18,023 nucleotides of DNA from Quadrisphaera sp. (lineage in GTDB: Bacteria; Actinomycetota; Actinomycetes; Actinomycetales; Quadrisphaeraceae): contig JARIBR010000021.1 in NCBI GenBank assembly GCA_029258695.1, forward strand, positions 1 to 18,023, written 5' to 3'. This document shows, piece after piece, positions 7,841 to 15,624 of this stretch (its first letter is position 1; the number at the start of each line of letters is the position of its first letter). The translations under genes and the position numbers were made by a program. Under the pieces are notes generated by a model. The model saw nothing but the letters and a program-made list of their open reading frames with translations. It was not told the DNA's origin and searched no databases.

Positions 7841-8233
7841 GTGGCCGCCCACCTGCTGCGCCCCGGCGCGCTGGCGGTGCTCTACCGGGCGCTGCGCGCC
7901 GGGCGCCGCCCCGGGGGCGTCAGCCCGGGCCGCGCCGTCTCCGCGCTGCCGCGTCTCGTCCTGGCCACCACCACCGGGCGCTACCGCGGCACCAGCCGGG
8001 CCCAGCTGGCGCTGATGGGTGCGGCGGCGGCCTACGTCATCTCCCCGCTGGACCTCGTGCCGGAGGTCCTCGTGCCGCTCGGCGGTCTCGTCGACGACAC
8101 GCTCGTGCTCGCCTGGCTCAGCGGCGCGGTGCTCCGGGAGACCGAGGCCTTCCTCGCGTGGGAGGCCGCGGGCCGCCACGACCCCGACCCCGGCGATCGC
8201 CCCGACGTGGTGCCCGGTGAGGTCATCGACTGA
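7841..8233 (+). CDS. DUF1232 (YkvA-type) small membrane protein
   Basis: 130 residues. Residues 55-95 carry the DUF1232 signature: AYVISPLDLVPE (Y65, S68, P69, D71, P74) followed by a hydrophobic segment with GGLVDD (D85-D86). The motif is typically embedded in one hydrophobic hairpin. Function is unknown for the family. The GTG at 7841 is preceded by GAGG at 7831-7834 with 6 bases spacing, overlapping the end of the upstream gene, so it is likely co-transcribed with the EcsC-like gene. The first 50 residues are Arg-rich, which fits a cytoplasmic N terminus. The C terminus is acidic and Pro-rich. Confidence 0.85.
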   Translation: MAAHLLRPGALAVLYRALRAGRRPGGVSPGRAVSALPRLVLATTTGRYRGTSRAQLALMGAAAAYVISPLDLVPEVLVPLGGLVDDTLVLAWLSGAVLRETEAFLAWEAAGRHDPDPGDRPDVVPGEVID

Positions 8234-8319
8234 TCTGCGGCTCGTCTGCTCGAGGAGCTTGGGCTGATCGGGCGATGTGGTCGTGGTGAGGTCAGTGGTG
8301 ATCACGGCTGCGCCCTCCG

Positions 8320-8351
8320 GCCTGTGGACGAGGACCGAGCCGTCCACAGGC
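8320..8351. repeat. Perfect 11-bp inverted repeat upstream of the DUF4192 gene
   Basis: GCCTGTGGACG at 8320-8330 and CGTCCACAGGC at 8341-8351, separated by 10 bases. It sits in the 166-base gap between the DUF1232 and DUF4192 genes, about 50 bases before the ATG at 8400. It may be an operator for a dimeric regulator or a terminator of the preceding pair. No T-run follows. The half-site contains TGTGGA, part of a DnaA-box-like core, but not a full DnaA box. The gap also holds a GTGATCAC palindrome at 8298-8305; nothing else is recognised. Confidence 0.55.
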
Positions 8352-8399
8352 TGACGACGTGCAGGGTGGGTTCTCGGGCGCGCCCTCGACGCTCCTCCC

Positions 8400-9857
8400 A
8401 TGCCGGACGACCAGCCCACCGACCCTCCGATCCCCTCAGACGCACCCAGCGAGGCTGGCGCACCGAGCGCCGCTGCCGCGCCGGGACCTGCGCAGCCGTC
8501 GACCGCCGACGACGAGCACGCTCCGGTGGTCGTGCGGACCTCCACGCCGGAGGACCTGCTGGCCCTCGCCGCCCACACCCTCGGGTTCTGGCCGAGCGAG
8601 TCGCTGGTGATGATCAGCCTGCGCGGTCCCCGGCTGCGCTCCGGGCTCGTGGCCCGCGTGGACCTCGACGCCTGCACCGCCGCTGCCGAGCGGGCCGTCG
8701 CGACCGGCGACCCCACCGCGCTGGACCACCTCGTGGACCAGCTCCTGCCGGCAATGGTCCGGGACGGCGCCCGCGCCGTGGTGGTGCTGCTCTGCGCCGA
8801 GGTCAGCGGTGTGAGCGCCGCGCACGCAGCGGTGGTGGAGTCCGCCGGACGGGTGGTGGCGCGTCACGGGCTCGAGCTCGTGGACGCGGCGCTCCTCGGC
8901 GCTGGCCGTCGGTGGTCGCTGACCTGCAGCGACGGCTGCTGCCCTGCCGGTGGGGTCGCGATGGACCCGCGGACCTCACGGGTGGCCGCCGAGGGCGTGC
9001 TGGCCGGCTCGGCGCCCGCGCGCTCGCGCGGCGAGCTCCTCGACGAGCACCTCGCCGCGCTGGCGCCGGCCACGGGCGACGAGACCACCGCCACGACCGC
9101 CGCGGTAGCCGGCCTCGAGCTGTCGTCGAGCAGCGCGTTCGGCGTCGCGGTCGCGACGCGCGGTCCCGCCGACGACGCCGGCCCGGCCCGTGCCGTGCTG
9201 CGGCTGTGGTGGCGCCTCGTCGGTCCGGCCGCCGACGAGGGCCCCGTGCCCCAAGAGAGCGCCGAGCTTCTCGTGGGGCTCACCGACCTCCTGGTGCGCG
9301 ACGCCCTCATGGTGAGCGTGACCCCCACCGGGCCGCGCCACCTGGGGCTGGTCGACGCCCCGGGCGACGGTGCCGGCGAGCCCGGAGGTCCCCGCGCCCA
9401 CCTGCCTCGTGACCGCGGCGCCCTCCTGGAGGCGGTCACCGCGGCGCTGGCGGACTGCTCGAGCGCGCAGCACCCCGGTGACGACGCGGTGAGCGAGCGC
9501 GCCGCCGCGGTCCTGACCGTGATCGCCCGTACCGCCCCGCGCCACCTGCGCGCTGCGCCGCTGGCGCTGCTCGCCTACGTGCACTGGTGGCGCGCGAGCA
9601 CCCTCGCGGCCGAGGCCGCCGCGCAGGCAGCGGTGGTCGCCGACCCGGGGCACGGCCTGGGCGAGCTGGTCAGCGCCCTGCTCGCGCGGGGGGTCGCCCC
9701 CGACTGGCTGCCGCTCCACGGCGCTGTCCGTGGCCCGGGCGCGGCGCCACGGGCGCCCCGGGGCGAGCGCCGGGCGCGCCGTCAGGGCGGTGGCGCCCGT
9801 GAGGCACGGTCGCCCCGGGACGGGCGCTCGGGGCGTCGCGACCGGCCGGCGGCGTGA
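8400..9857 (+). CDS. DUF4192 domain protein
   Basis: 485 residues, actinobacteria-specific family of unknown function. A disordered Pro/Ala-rich segment covers 1-42. The DUF4192 domain follows: VVVRTSTPEDLLALAAHTLGFWPSES from 43, then RSGLVARVDLD, and the cysteine cluster C176-S-D-G-C180-C181-P characteristic of the family. The C-terminal part of the domain has LLAYVHWWRASTLAAEA and ADPGHGLGELVSALLARGV, matching the tail of known members. The last 45 or so residues are strongly Arg/Gly-rich (GERRARRQGGGAREARS) and could bind nucleic acid, though this may only be compositional drift. The ATG at 8400 has no clear Shine-Dalgarno sequence or -10 box at leaderless spacing, so the start is less sure; any later start must come before residue 43. 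Confidence 0.88.
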   Translation: MPDDQPTDPPIPSDAPSEAGAPSAAAAPGPAQPSTADDEHAPVVVRTSTPEDLLALAAHTLGFWPSESLVMISLRGPRLRSGLVARVDLDACTAAAERAVATGDPTALDHLVDQLLPAMVRDGARAVVVLLCAEVSGVSAAHAAVVESAGRVVARHGLELVDAALLGAGRRWSLTCSDGCCPAGGVAMDPRTSRVAAEGVLAGSAPARSRGELLDEHLAALAPATGDETTATTAAVAGLELSSSSAFGVAVATRGPADDAGPARAVLRLWWRLVGPAADEGPVPQESAELLVGLTDLLVRDALMVSVTPTGPRHLGLVDAPGDGAGEPGGPRAHLPRDRGALLEAVTAALADCSSAQHPGDDAVSERAAAVLTVIARTAPRHLRAAPLALLAYVHWWRASTLAAEAAAQAAVVADPGHGLGELVSALLARGVAPDWLPLHGAVRGPGAAPRAPRGERRARRQGGGAREARSPRDGRSGRRDRPAA

Positions 9858-9859
9858 CC

Positions 9860-9865
9860 TATCCT
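9860..9865 (+). promoter_or_regulatory. -10 box of the SAM-IV/metYX promoter
   Basis: TATCCT starts 3 bases after the DUF4192 stop and ends 7 bases before the first paired base of the riboswitch at 9873. The transcript would thus start almost exactly at the aptamer. No good -35 is visible; the upstream sequence is coding. Confidence 0.6.
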
Positions 9866-9872
9866 TCCGCCA

Positions 9873-9980
9873 GGTCATGAGCGCCAGCGCGAAGCCCCGG
9901 CTCGCTGGCCGGCAACCCTTCGCTGCGATGGGGTGCCCCGGGTGATGACCCGGCTGGCGCCGCCCGGCGCCGGCAAGCGC
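9873..9980 (+). promoter_or_regulatory. SAM-IV riboswitch controlling metYX
   Basis: The sequence GGTCATGAGCGCCAGCG at 9873 onward, then AAGCCCCGGCT, CCGGCAACCC, GGGGTGCCCCGGG and GATGACC, matches the SAM-IV aptamer known from Actinomycetales. P1 pairs GGTCAT (9873-9878) with ATGACC (9945-9950). P2 pairs GCCAGCG (9883-9889) with CGCTGGC (9903-9909). A GGGG-TG-CCCC hairpin follows at 9930-9939. A 3' stem outside P1, the SAM-IV-specific addition, pairs 9953-9961 with 9966-9974. The CCCCGG loop (about 9894-9899) can pair with the CCGGG at 9938-9942, giving the pseudoknot. It binds S-adenosylmethionine and should lower metYX expression when SAM is plentiful. No strong U-tract terminator lies before the ATG, so control of ribosome access to AGGAG (10003-10007) is more likely than attenuation (inference). 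Confidence 0.93.
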
Positions 9981-10013
9981 GCCCCCCAGGGCGGTGACCC
10001 CCAGGAGCAACCC

Positions 10014-11375
10014 ATGAGCGGTGGCTGGTCGTTCGAGACCCGTCAGATCCACGCAGGCCAGAGCCCGGACGCCACGGGCGCCAGGGCGCTGCCGATCCAC
10101 GCGACCACGTCGTACGTCTTCGACGACTCCGCGCACGCCGCGGACCTGTTCGCCCTGCGCAGGCTCGGCAACATCTACACGCGCCTGATGAACCCCACCA
10201 CGGACGTCGTGGAGCAGCGCGTCGCCGACCTCGAGGGCGGGGTCGCGGGCCTGGCGGTGGCCTCGGGCCAGTCCGCGGAGCTCCTCGCGCTGCTCAACGT
10301 GGCCGAGGCCGGGGACCACGTGGTCGCCAGCCCGTCGCTGTACGGCGGCACGTACAACCTCTTCCGCCGGACCCTGCCGAAGACGGGCCTCGAGGTCGGT
10401 TTCGTGGAGGACCCCGACGACCCCGCGTCCTGGCGGGCCGCGACGAGGGAGAACACGAAGGCGTTCTTCGCGGAGTCCGTCTCCAACCCCCGCGGTGACG
10501 TGCTCGACATCGAGGCCGTCGCCGGGGTCGCGCACGAGGCCGGCGTGCCGCTCGTCGTGGACAACACGCTCGCGACGCCGTTCCTGCTGCGCCCGCTGGA
10601 GTGGGGCGCCGACGTGGTCGTGGAGTCGGCGACGAAGTTCCTCGGCGGGCACGGCACCGCCATCGGCGGGCTCATCGTCGACGGGGGCACGTTCGACTAC
10701 GCCGCCGACCCCGAGCGCTTTCCCTCCTTCAACACCCCCGACGAGAGCTACGGCGGTGTGGTGTACGCCCGGGACTTCGGCGCCGACGGGCCGATGGGCG
10801 CCAACCTCTCCTTCGCCCTCAAGGCCCGCGTCCAGCTCCTGCGCGACCTCGGGCCGGCGATCTCCCCGTTCAACTCCTTCCTCATCGCCCAGGGCCTGGA
10901 GACCCTCAGCCTGCGCATGGAGCGCCACGTCGCCAACGCCACCGCGGTGGCGCGCTGGTTGGAGCAGCGCGACGAGGTGCTCTCCGTCGCCTACGCCGGG
11001 CTGCCCTCCAGCCCGTGGTACGAGCGGGGCCGCCGGTACGCGCCGCGCGGGGTCGGTGCGGTGCTCGCGTTCGAGATCGCCGGCGGCGCCGAGGCGGGCC
11101 GCCGCTTCGTCGAGGGCCTGACCCTGCACAGCCACGTCGCCAACATCGGGGACGTGCGCTCCCTGGTGATCCACCCCGCCTCCACGACCCACAGCCAGCT
11201 CGACGAGGCCGCCCAGGCCCGAGCCGGTGTCAGTCCCGGTCTGATCCGCCTGTCCGTCGGGCTCGAGGCGCTCGAGGACGTCCTCGCCGACCTCGACGCG
11301 GGGTTCCGCGCCGCGAAGGGCGTCGAGGGGGCGGGTGGCGCCGACGACGCCGCGGCGCGCGGCGCGGGCGCGTGA
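10014..11375 (+). CDS. metY: O-acetylhomoserine sulfhydrylase MetY (PLP enzyme)
   Basis: 453 residues. MetY makes homocysteine from O-acetyl-L-homoserine and sulfide, the direct sulfhydrylation route to methionine. It is a Cys/Met-metabolism PLP enzyme. The N terminus FETRQIHAGQSPD, YTRLMNPT, the VASGQSAELLALL segment, and the PLP-binding K208 in ESATKFLGGHGTAIGG are all diagnostic. SFNTPDESYGG and HPASTTHSQL are typical of MetY rather than MetB/MetC. The ATG at 10014 is preceded by AGGAG at 10003-10007 and follows the riboswitch. The frame stays open upstream to 9933, but that part lies in the aptamer. The last 20 residues are Gly/Ala-rich. The stop overlaps the metX start by 4 bases, and the two enzymes act in series: MetX makes MetY's substrate. 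Confidence 0.95.
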   Translation: MSGGWSFETRQIHAGQSPDATGARALPIHATTSYVFDDSAHAADLFALRRLGNIYTRLMNPTTDVVEQRVADLEGGVAGLAVASGQSAELLALLNVAEAGDHVVASPSLYGGTYNLFRRTLPKTGLEVGFVEDPDDPASWRAATRENTKAFFAESVSNPRGDVLDIEAVAGVAHEAGVPLVVDNTLATPFLLRPLEWGADVVVESATKFLGGHGTAIGGLIVDGGTFDYAADPERFPSFNTPDESYGGVVYARDFGADGPMGANLSFALKARVQLLRDLGPAISPFNSFLIAQGLETLSLRMERHVANATAVARWLEQRDEVLSVAYAGLPSSPWYERGRRYAPRGVGAVLAFEIAGGAEAGRRFVEGLTLHSHVANIGDVRSLVIHPASTTHSQLDEAAQARAGVSPGLIRLSVGLEALEDVLADLDAGFRAAKGVEGAGGADDAAARGAGA

Positions 11376-12637
11376 GCGCCGCGCCGTCCGCGCCAGCCAG
11401 CGGAGCGTGGCGCGAGGGTGACCCTGCCGGGCGGCGCCGCTTCGCCGACCTCGGTGACCTGCCGCTCACCAGCGGGCAGGTCCTGCCCGGGGTGCGCCTG
11501 GCCTACGAGACCTGGTGGCCGCCCCCGCGCGAGGCCGAGGGAGTCGTCCTCGTCCTCCACGCCCTGACCGGGGACAGCCACGTCGTCGGGGTGCAGGAGC
11601 CGGGGCACCCCTCGCCGGGGTGGTGGCCCGCGATGGTCGGGCCCGGAGCGCCCCTGGACACCGACCGGTACGCCGTGGTGGCGCCCAACGTCCTCGGGGG
11701 GTGCCAGGGCAGCACCGGACCCTCCAGCACCGCGGGCGACGGCGCCGCGTGGGGATCCCGCTTCCCCGCCCTGACCACCCGCGACCAGGTCGAGGCCGAG
11801 GCGCGCCTGGCCGACCACCTCGGCGTCGACGCCTGGCACCTCGTCGTGGGAGGCTCGATGGGGGGGATGCGCGCGGTGGAGTGGGCCGTCGGCCATCCCC
11901 ACCGCGTGGAGCGGCTGCTGGCCCTGGCCACGTGCGCGCGGGCCAGCGCCGACCAGATCGCCTGGTGGTCCGTGGAGCAGACCGCGGTGCGCGGCGACCC
12001 CGGGTGGGCCGGCGGCGACTACCACGGCGCCCCGCCGGGAGCCGGTCCGGCGCGCGGCCTGGGTGAGGCCAGGCGCATCGCCCACCTCACCTACCGCAGC
12101 GCCCCAGAGCTCGAGACGCGCTTCGGGCGCGAGCCGCAGGGCTCGGAGGACCCGCTGCGCGGGGGCCGCTTCGCCGTGGAGTCGTACCTCGACCACGCGG
12201 CGGCGAAGCTGGTGGGCCGCTTCGACGCCGGCTCCTACGTCACGCTGTCCGCCGCCATGCAGAGCCACGACGTCGGAGCAGGTCGCGGCGGCGTGCCGCA
12301 GGCTCTCTCGCAGGTCCGGGCGCTGACCCGGGTCGTGGCCCTGGACAGCGACCGGCTCTTCCCGCAGCACCAGTCCCAGGAGATCGCGGACCACGTGCCC
12401 TCGGCCCCCGGCATCGACCTCGTGACCTCGCCCTACGGCCACGACGGCTTCCTGCTCGAGGCCGCGGCGGTGGGCGGGATCGCCCGTGAGCTCCTCAGCG
12501 CTGCCGGGTCCGGCGCACGGCTGGCGACGGCTCCCGCGACCGCGAGGAGGGCTGACGGGCCGCCGGGTCCCACGGGCGCGTCGGGGCCGCGCAGGGTCAG
12601 GGTCAGCCGCCGGGAGGTCGCGGCGCCGGGCGCCTGA
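11372..12637 (+). CDS. metX: Homoserine O-acetyltransferase MetX
   Basis: 421 residues. MetX transfers acetyl from acetyl-CoA to homoserine, the first committed methionine step, and supplies the neighbouring MetY. It is an alpha/beta hydrolase with the expected triad: S162 in GGSMGGMRAVEW, D327 in ALDSDRLFP, and H357 in YGHDGFL. VLHALTGDSHV, NVLGGCQGSTGPSS and WGSRFPALTTRDQV are MetX signatures. The GTG at 11372 overlaps the metY stop (GTGA), so it lies in the SAM-controlled operon. After the usual C terminus (near ELLSAAG) there are about 40 extra low-complexity residues rich in Ala, Arg, Pro and Gly. The final 35 bases overlap, on the opposite strand, the end of the convergent NUDIX gene. 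The core of the protein is intact. Confidence 0.95.
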   Translation: MSAAPSAPASGAWREGDPAGRRRFADLGDLPLTSGQVLPGVRLAYETWWPPPREAEGVVLVLHALTGDSHVVGVQEPGHPSPGWWPAMVGPGAPLDTDRYAVVAPNVLGGCQGSTGPSSTAGDGAAWGSRFPALTTRDQVEAEARLADHLGVDAWHLVVGGSMGGMRAVEWAVGHPHRVERLLALATCARASADQIAWWSVEQTAVRGDPGWAGGDYHGAPPGAGPARGLGEARRIAHLTYRSAPELETRFGREPQGSEDPLRGGRFAVESYLDHAAAKLVGRFDAGSYVTLSAAMQSHDVGAGRGGVPQALSQVRALTRVVALDSDRLFPQHQSQEIADHVPSAPGIDLVTSPYGHDGFLLEAAAVGGIARELLSAAGSGARLATAPATARRADGPPGPTGASGPRRVRVSRREVAAPGA

Positions 12638-13142
12638 GCGCGGCGACCAGGACCGGGGCGAGCGTGTCCCAGCCCTGCGCCAGGGCCGGGTGGAGCGGCG
12701 CTCCGGCCACCTCGCCGAGCGGGAACCACGCGACGGCGTCGGTCTCGGCGCTCGCCGCCCGGGGGGCGAGCGGCCCGCTCGGGGTGGCCACGACGACGGT
12801 GTAGCCCCAGCCATCGTGGTCGGTGGTGACCTGCTCGATGACCACCTCGACGGCGCCGGGGTCCAGGCCGACCTCCTCGTGGGCCTCGCGCAGCGCGGCG
12901 TCGGCCGTGCTCTCGTGGCTGTCGCGGGCGCCGCCGGGAAACCCCCACGTGCCGCCGTGGTGCGTCCAGCCCGCCCTGAGCTGCAGGAGCACCTCACCCT
13001 GGCCCAGACCGTCGCTCGCGTCGGGGCTCGCGTCGGGGCCCGGAGCGCCGCGGACCAGCGCCAGGCCGGCGGCGCCGTGCCGACCCCAGTGGCGGTGCCC
13101 GCACCCGCACTCCACCCAGCCGTTGCCGTCACCCTGCGCCAC
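12603..13142 (-). CDS. NUDIX hydrolase (MutT-like)
   Basis: 179 residues read leftward from GTG at 13142-13140. A perfect Nudix box (GX5EX7REUXEEXGU) spans residues 71-93: GARDSHESTADAALREAHEE, then VGL, with catalytic R85, E86, E89 and E90. The N terminus WVECGCGHRHWGRHGAAG is common in actinobacterial NUDIX proteins. It probably hydrolyses a nucleoside diphosphate linked to another moiety; substrate cannot be told from sequence. The GTG was chosen because a TACCGT -10 box ends 7 bases upstream of it and no Shine-Dalgarno sequence is seen, which points to a leaderless start. The frame stays open far upstream, but that region is non-coding and the uspA region. The stop lies inside the metX 3' end (35-base tail-to-tail overlap). 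Confidence 0.9.
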   Translation of the reverse strand: MAQGDGNGWVECGCGHRHWGRHGAAGLALVRGAPGPDASPDASDGLGQGEVLLQLRAGWTHHGGTWGFPGGARDSHESTADAALREAHEEVGLDPGAVEVVIEQVTTDHDGWGYTVVVATPSGPLAPRAASAETDAVAWFPLGEVAGAPLHPALAQGWDTLAPVLVAALRRPAPRPPGG

Positions 13143-13149
13143 GGGCCCC

Positions 13150-13155
13150 ACGGTA
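13150..13155 (-). promoter_or_regulatory. -10 box of a leaderless promoter for the NUDIX gene
   Basis: On the minus strand TACCGT (plus-strand ACGGTA) ends 7 bases before the GTG at 13142. It is the same hexamer as at pyrG. No Shine-Dalgarno sequence lies between. A second in-frame GTG at 13151-13149 overlaps the box and is a less likely start. Confidence 0.6.
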
Positions 13156-13211
13156 AGCGGCGCGGACGCGGGACCGCGCGGGGAGTCGCCGGCGCGCGGC
13201 GTCCGGCGTCG

Positions 13212-13239
13212 CCGGGGATCGGGTGCGAAGCATCCCCGG
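13212..13239. repeat. Perfect 8-bp inverted repeat in the uspA promoter region
   Basis: CCGGGGAT at 13212-13219 and ATCCCCGG at 13232-13239, 12-base centre. It lies in the 150-base gap between the divergent NUDIX and uspA genes and straddles the place where a -35 box would sit for the GACAAT at 13247. This is the classic place for an operator of a dimeric repressor. The repeat is seen directly; the regulatory role is inferred. Confidence 0.5.
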
Positions 13240-13246
13240 GCCGGGA

Positions 13247-13252
13247 GACAAT
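13247..13252 (+). promoter_or_regulatory. Possible -10 box for uspA
   Basis: GACAAT is the most AT-rich hexamer of the gap. Transcription would begin near 13260, giving a leader of about 33 bases that carries the strong Shine-Dalgarno sequence at 13281. No clear -35. Weak evidence, mainly composition and position. Confidence 0.35.
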
Positions 13253-13292
13253 CGCCTGCCCGCGAGGATCGCTGGCGGCTGAGGAGGCTCGG

Positions 13293-13694
13293 ATGTCGAT
13301 CGTCGTGGGGTACTCCGCGACCACCGAGGGACGCGCGGCGCTCGCCCGCGCCGGAGCGGAGTCGGTGGCGCGCGGGCTGGACGTGCTGGTGGTCAACACC
13401 ACCCGCACCGACCCGGACGACCCCGGCGGGGTGCAGCGCGCGCTCGCGAGCGACCTCGAGGACCTGGGCGCCGCTCTCGCCGGGACCGGGCGGGTCTTCC
13501 GCGTGCAGGAGCCGTCCCCGACGCCCGAGGCGGCGGAGGACATCCTGGGCGCGGCGGTCCGCCGCTCGGCCGAGCTCATCGTCATCGGGCTGCGTCAGCG
13601 CACCCCCGTCGGGAAGCTCCTGCTGGGCTCCCACGCGCAGCGCATCCTGCTGGAGGCGCCGTGCCCCGTGCTGGCGGTCAAGGCCCGTTCCTGA
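13293..13694 (+). CDS. Universal stress protein, single UspA domain
   Basis: 133 residues, one USP domain. The N terminus MSIVVGYSATTEGRAAL is the first strand and loop of the fold. The C-terminal ATP-binding segment is G99-LR-Q102-RTPVGKLLL-G112-S113, then HAQRILLEAPCPVLAVK. This keeps the exact spacing of the G-X2-G-X9-G-S/T motif, but the second Gly is Gln, so ATP binding may be altered. The ATG at 13293 has a very strong Shine-Dalgarno sequence, GAGGAGG at 13281-13287, 5 bases upstream; the frame is open further up but that part is the opposite-strand NUDIX shadow. It stands alone, divergent from the NUDIX gene and upstream of sigA. Such proteins act in stress and dormancy responses; the specific role here is unknown. 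Confidence 0.9.
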   Translation: MSIVVGYSATTEGRAALARAGAESVARGLDVLVVNTTRTDPDDPGGVQRALASDLEDLGAALAGTGRVFRVQEPSPTPEAAEDILGAAVRRSAELIVIGLRQRTPVGKLLLGSHAQRILLEAPCPVLAVKARS

Positions 13695-13770
13695 CACGAG
13701 CCGCCCCGGGAGCGCACCGGTGTGGCACGATGAGCCCTTGACCACGACCTCGGCGACGCGCGCCCGAAAG

Positions 13771-13784
13771 CCCCCGGACGGGGG
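13771..13784 (+). other. GC hairpin in the sigA upstream region
   Basis: CCCCC at 13771-13775 pairs with GGGGG at 13780-13784 across a GGAC tetraloop, flanked by A-rich GAAAG and AACGAAG. It may terminate uspA transcription or be part of a structured sigA leader. No U-run follows, which argues against a classic terminator. Confidence 0.45.
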
Positions 13785-13789
13785 AACGA

Positions 13790-13876
13790 AGCGGTGTGCG
13801 GCGGCGTTGGACCTTGTATCCCGGGTGAGCGCGCCCGATGGCGTTGGTGGACGGTCGAACCCCGTCCAGCACCGCT
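13790..13876 (+). other. Possible structured 5' leader of sigA
   Basis: Three stems can form together. A closing stem pairs AGCGGTG (13790-13796) with CACCGCT (13870-13876). Inside it, CGGGTG/CGCCCG (13822-13837) closes an AGCG tetraloop, and TGGACGG/CCGTCCA (13848-13868) closes a 7-base loop and abuts the closing stem. Together they resemble a three-way junction 38 bases before the sigA start. It does not match a riboswitch class I recognise. GC-rich DNA gives chance stems easily, so this needs comparative support. If real, it would sit in the 5' untranslated region and could control sigA translation. Confidence 0.35.
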
Positions 13877-13913
13877 GAGCCCCACCCAGCCGTTCCACGA
13901 CGAAAGGCAGTCC

Positions 13914-15581
<1,668 letters not shown>

Positions 15582-15602
15582 CGGTGAGCGACCGCCGCGG
15601 GT

Positions 15603-15624
15603 GCCTGCCTCAGCGCAGGTAGGT
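15603..15624. terminator. Stem-loop between convergent sigA and DUF456 genes, terminator candidate
   Basis: GCCTGCCT at 15603-15610 pairs with AGGTAGGT at 15617-15624 (two G-U pairs) around a 6-base loop, 21 bases after the sigA stop and over the stop codon of the opposite-strand DUF456 gene. Only 28 bases separate the two stops, so any terminator must lie here. No U-tract; weak support. Confidence 0.3.

Noticed and set aside
8324..9412. A 362-codon plus-strand open frame overlapping the start of DUF4192
   Set aside because: It is in a different frame, extremely Arg-rich, and has no motif, while the DUF4192 frame carries the family signatures.
8976..11192. A 738-codon minus-strand open frame opposite DUF4192 and metY
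   Set aside because: No recognisable domain, and it crosses the SAM-IV riboswitch and two well supported genes.
10991..13585. An 864-codon minus-strand open frame opposite metX that runs into the NUDIX region
   Set aside because: The real NUDIX protein is read in another minus-strand frame with an intact Nudix box; this one has none and is Arg/Ala/Ser/Pro-rich throughout.
13848..13868. Hairpin with a TCGAACC loop that looks like a tRNA T-arm
   Set aside because: The loop lacks TTC at the right place, the stem is 7 rather than 5 pairs, and no acceptor, D-arm or anticodon arm is found around it.
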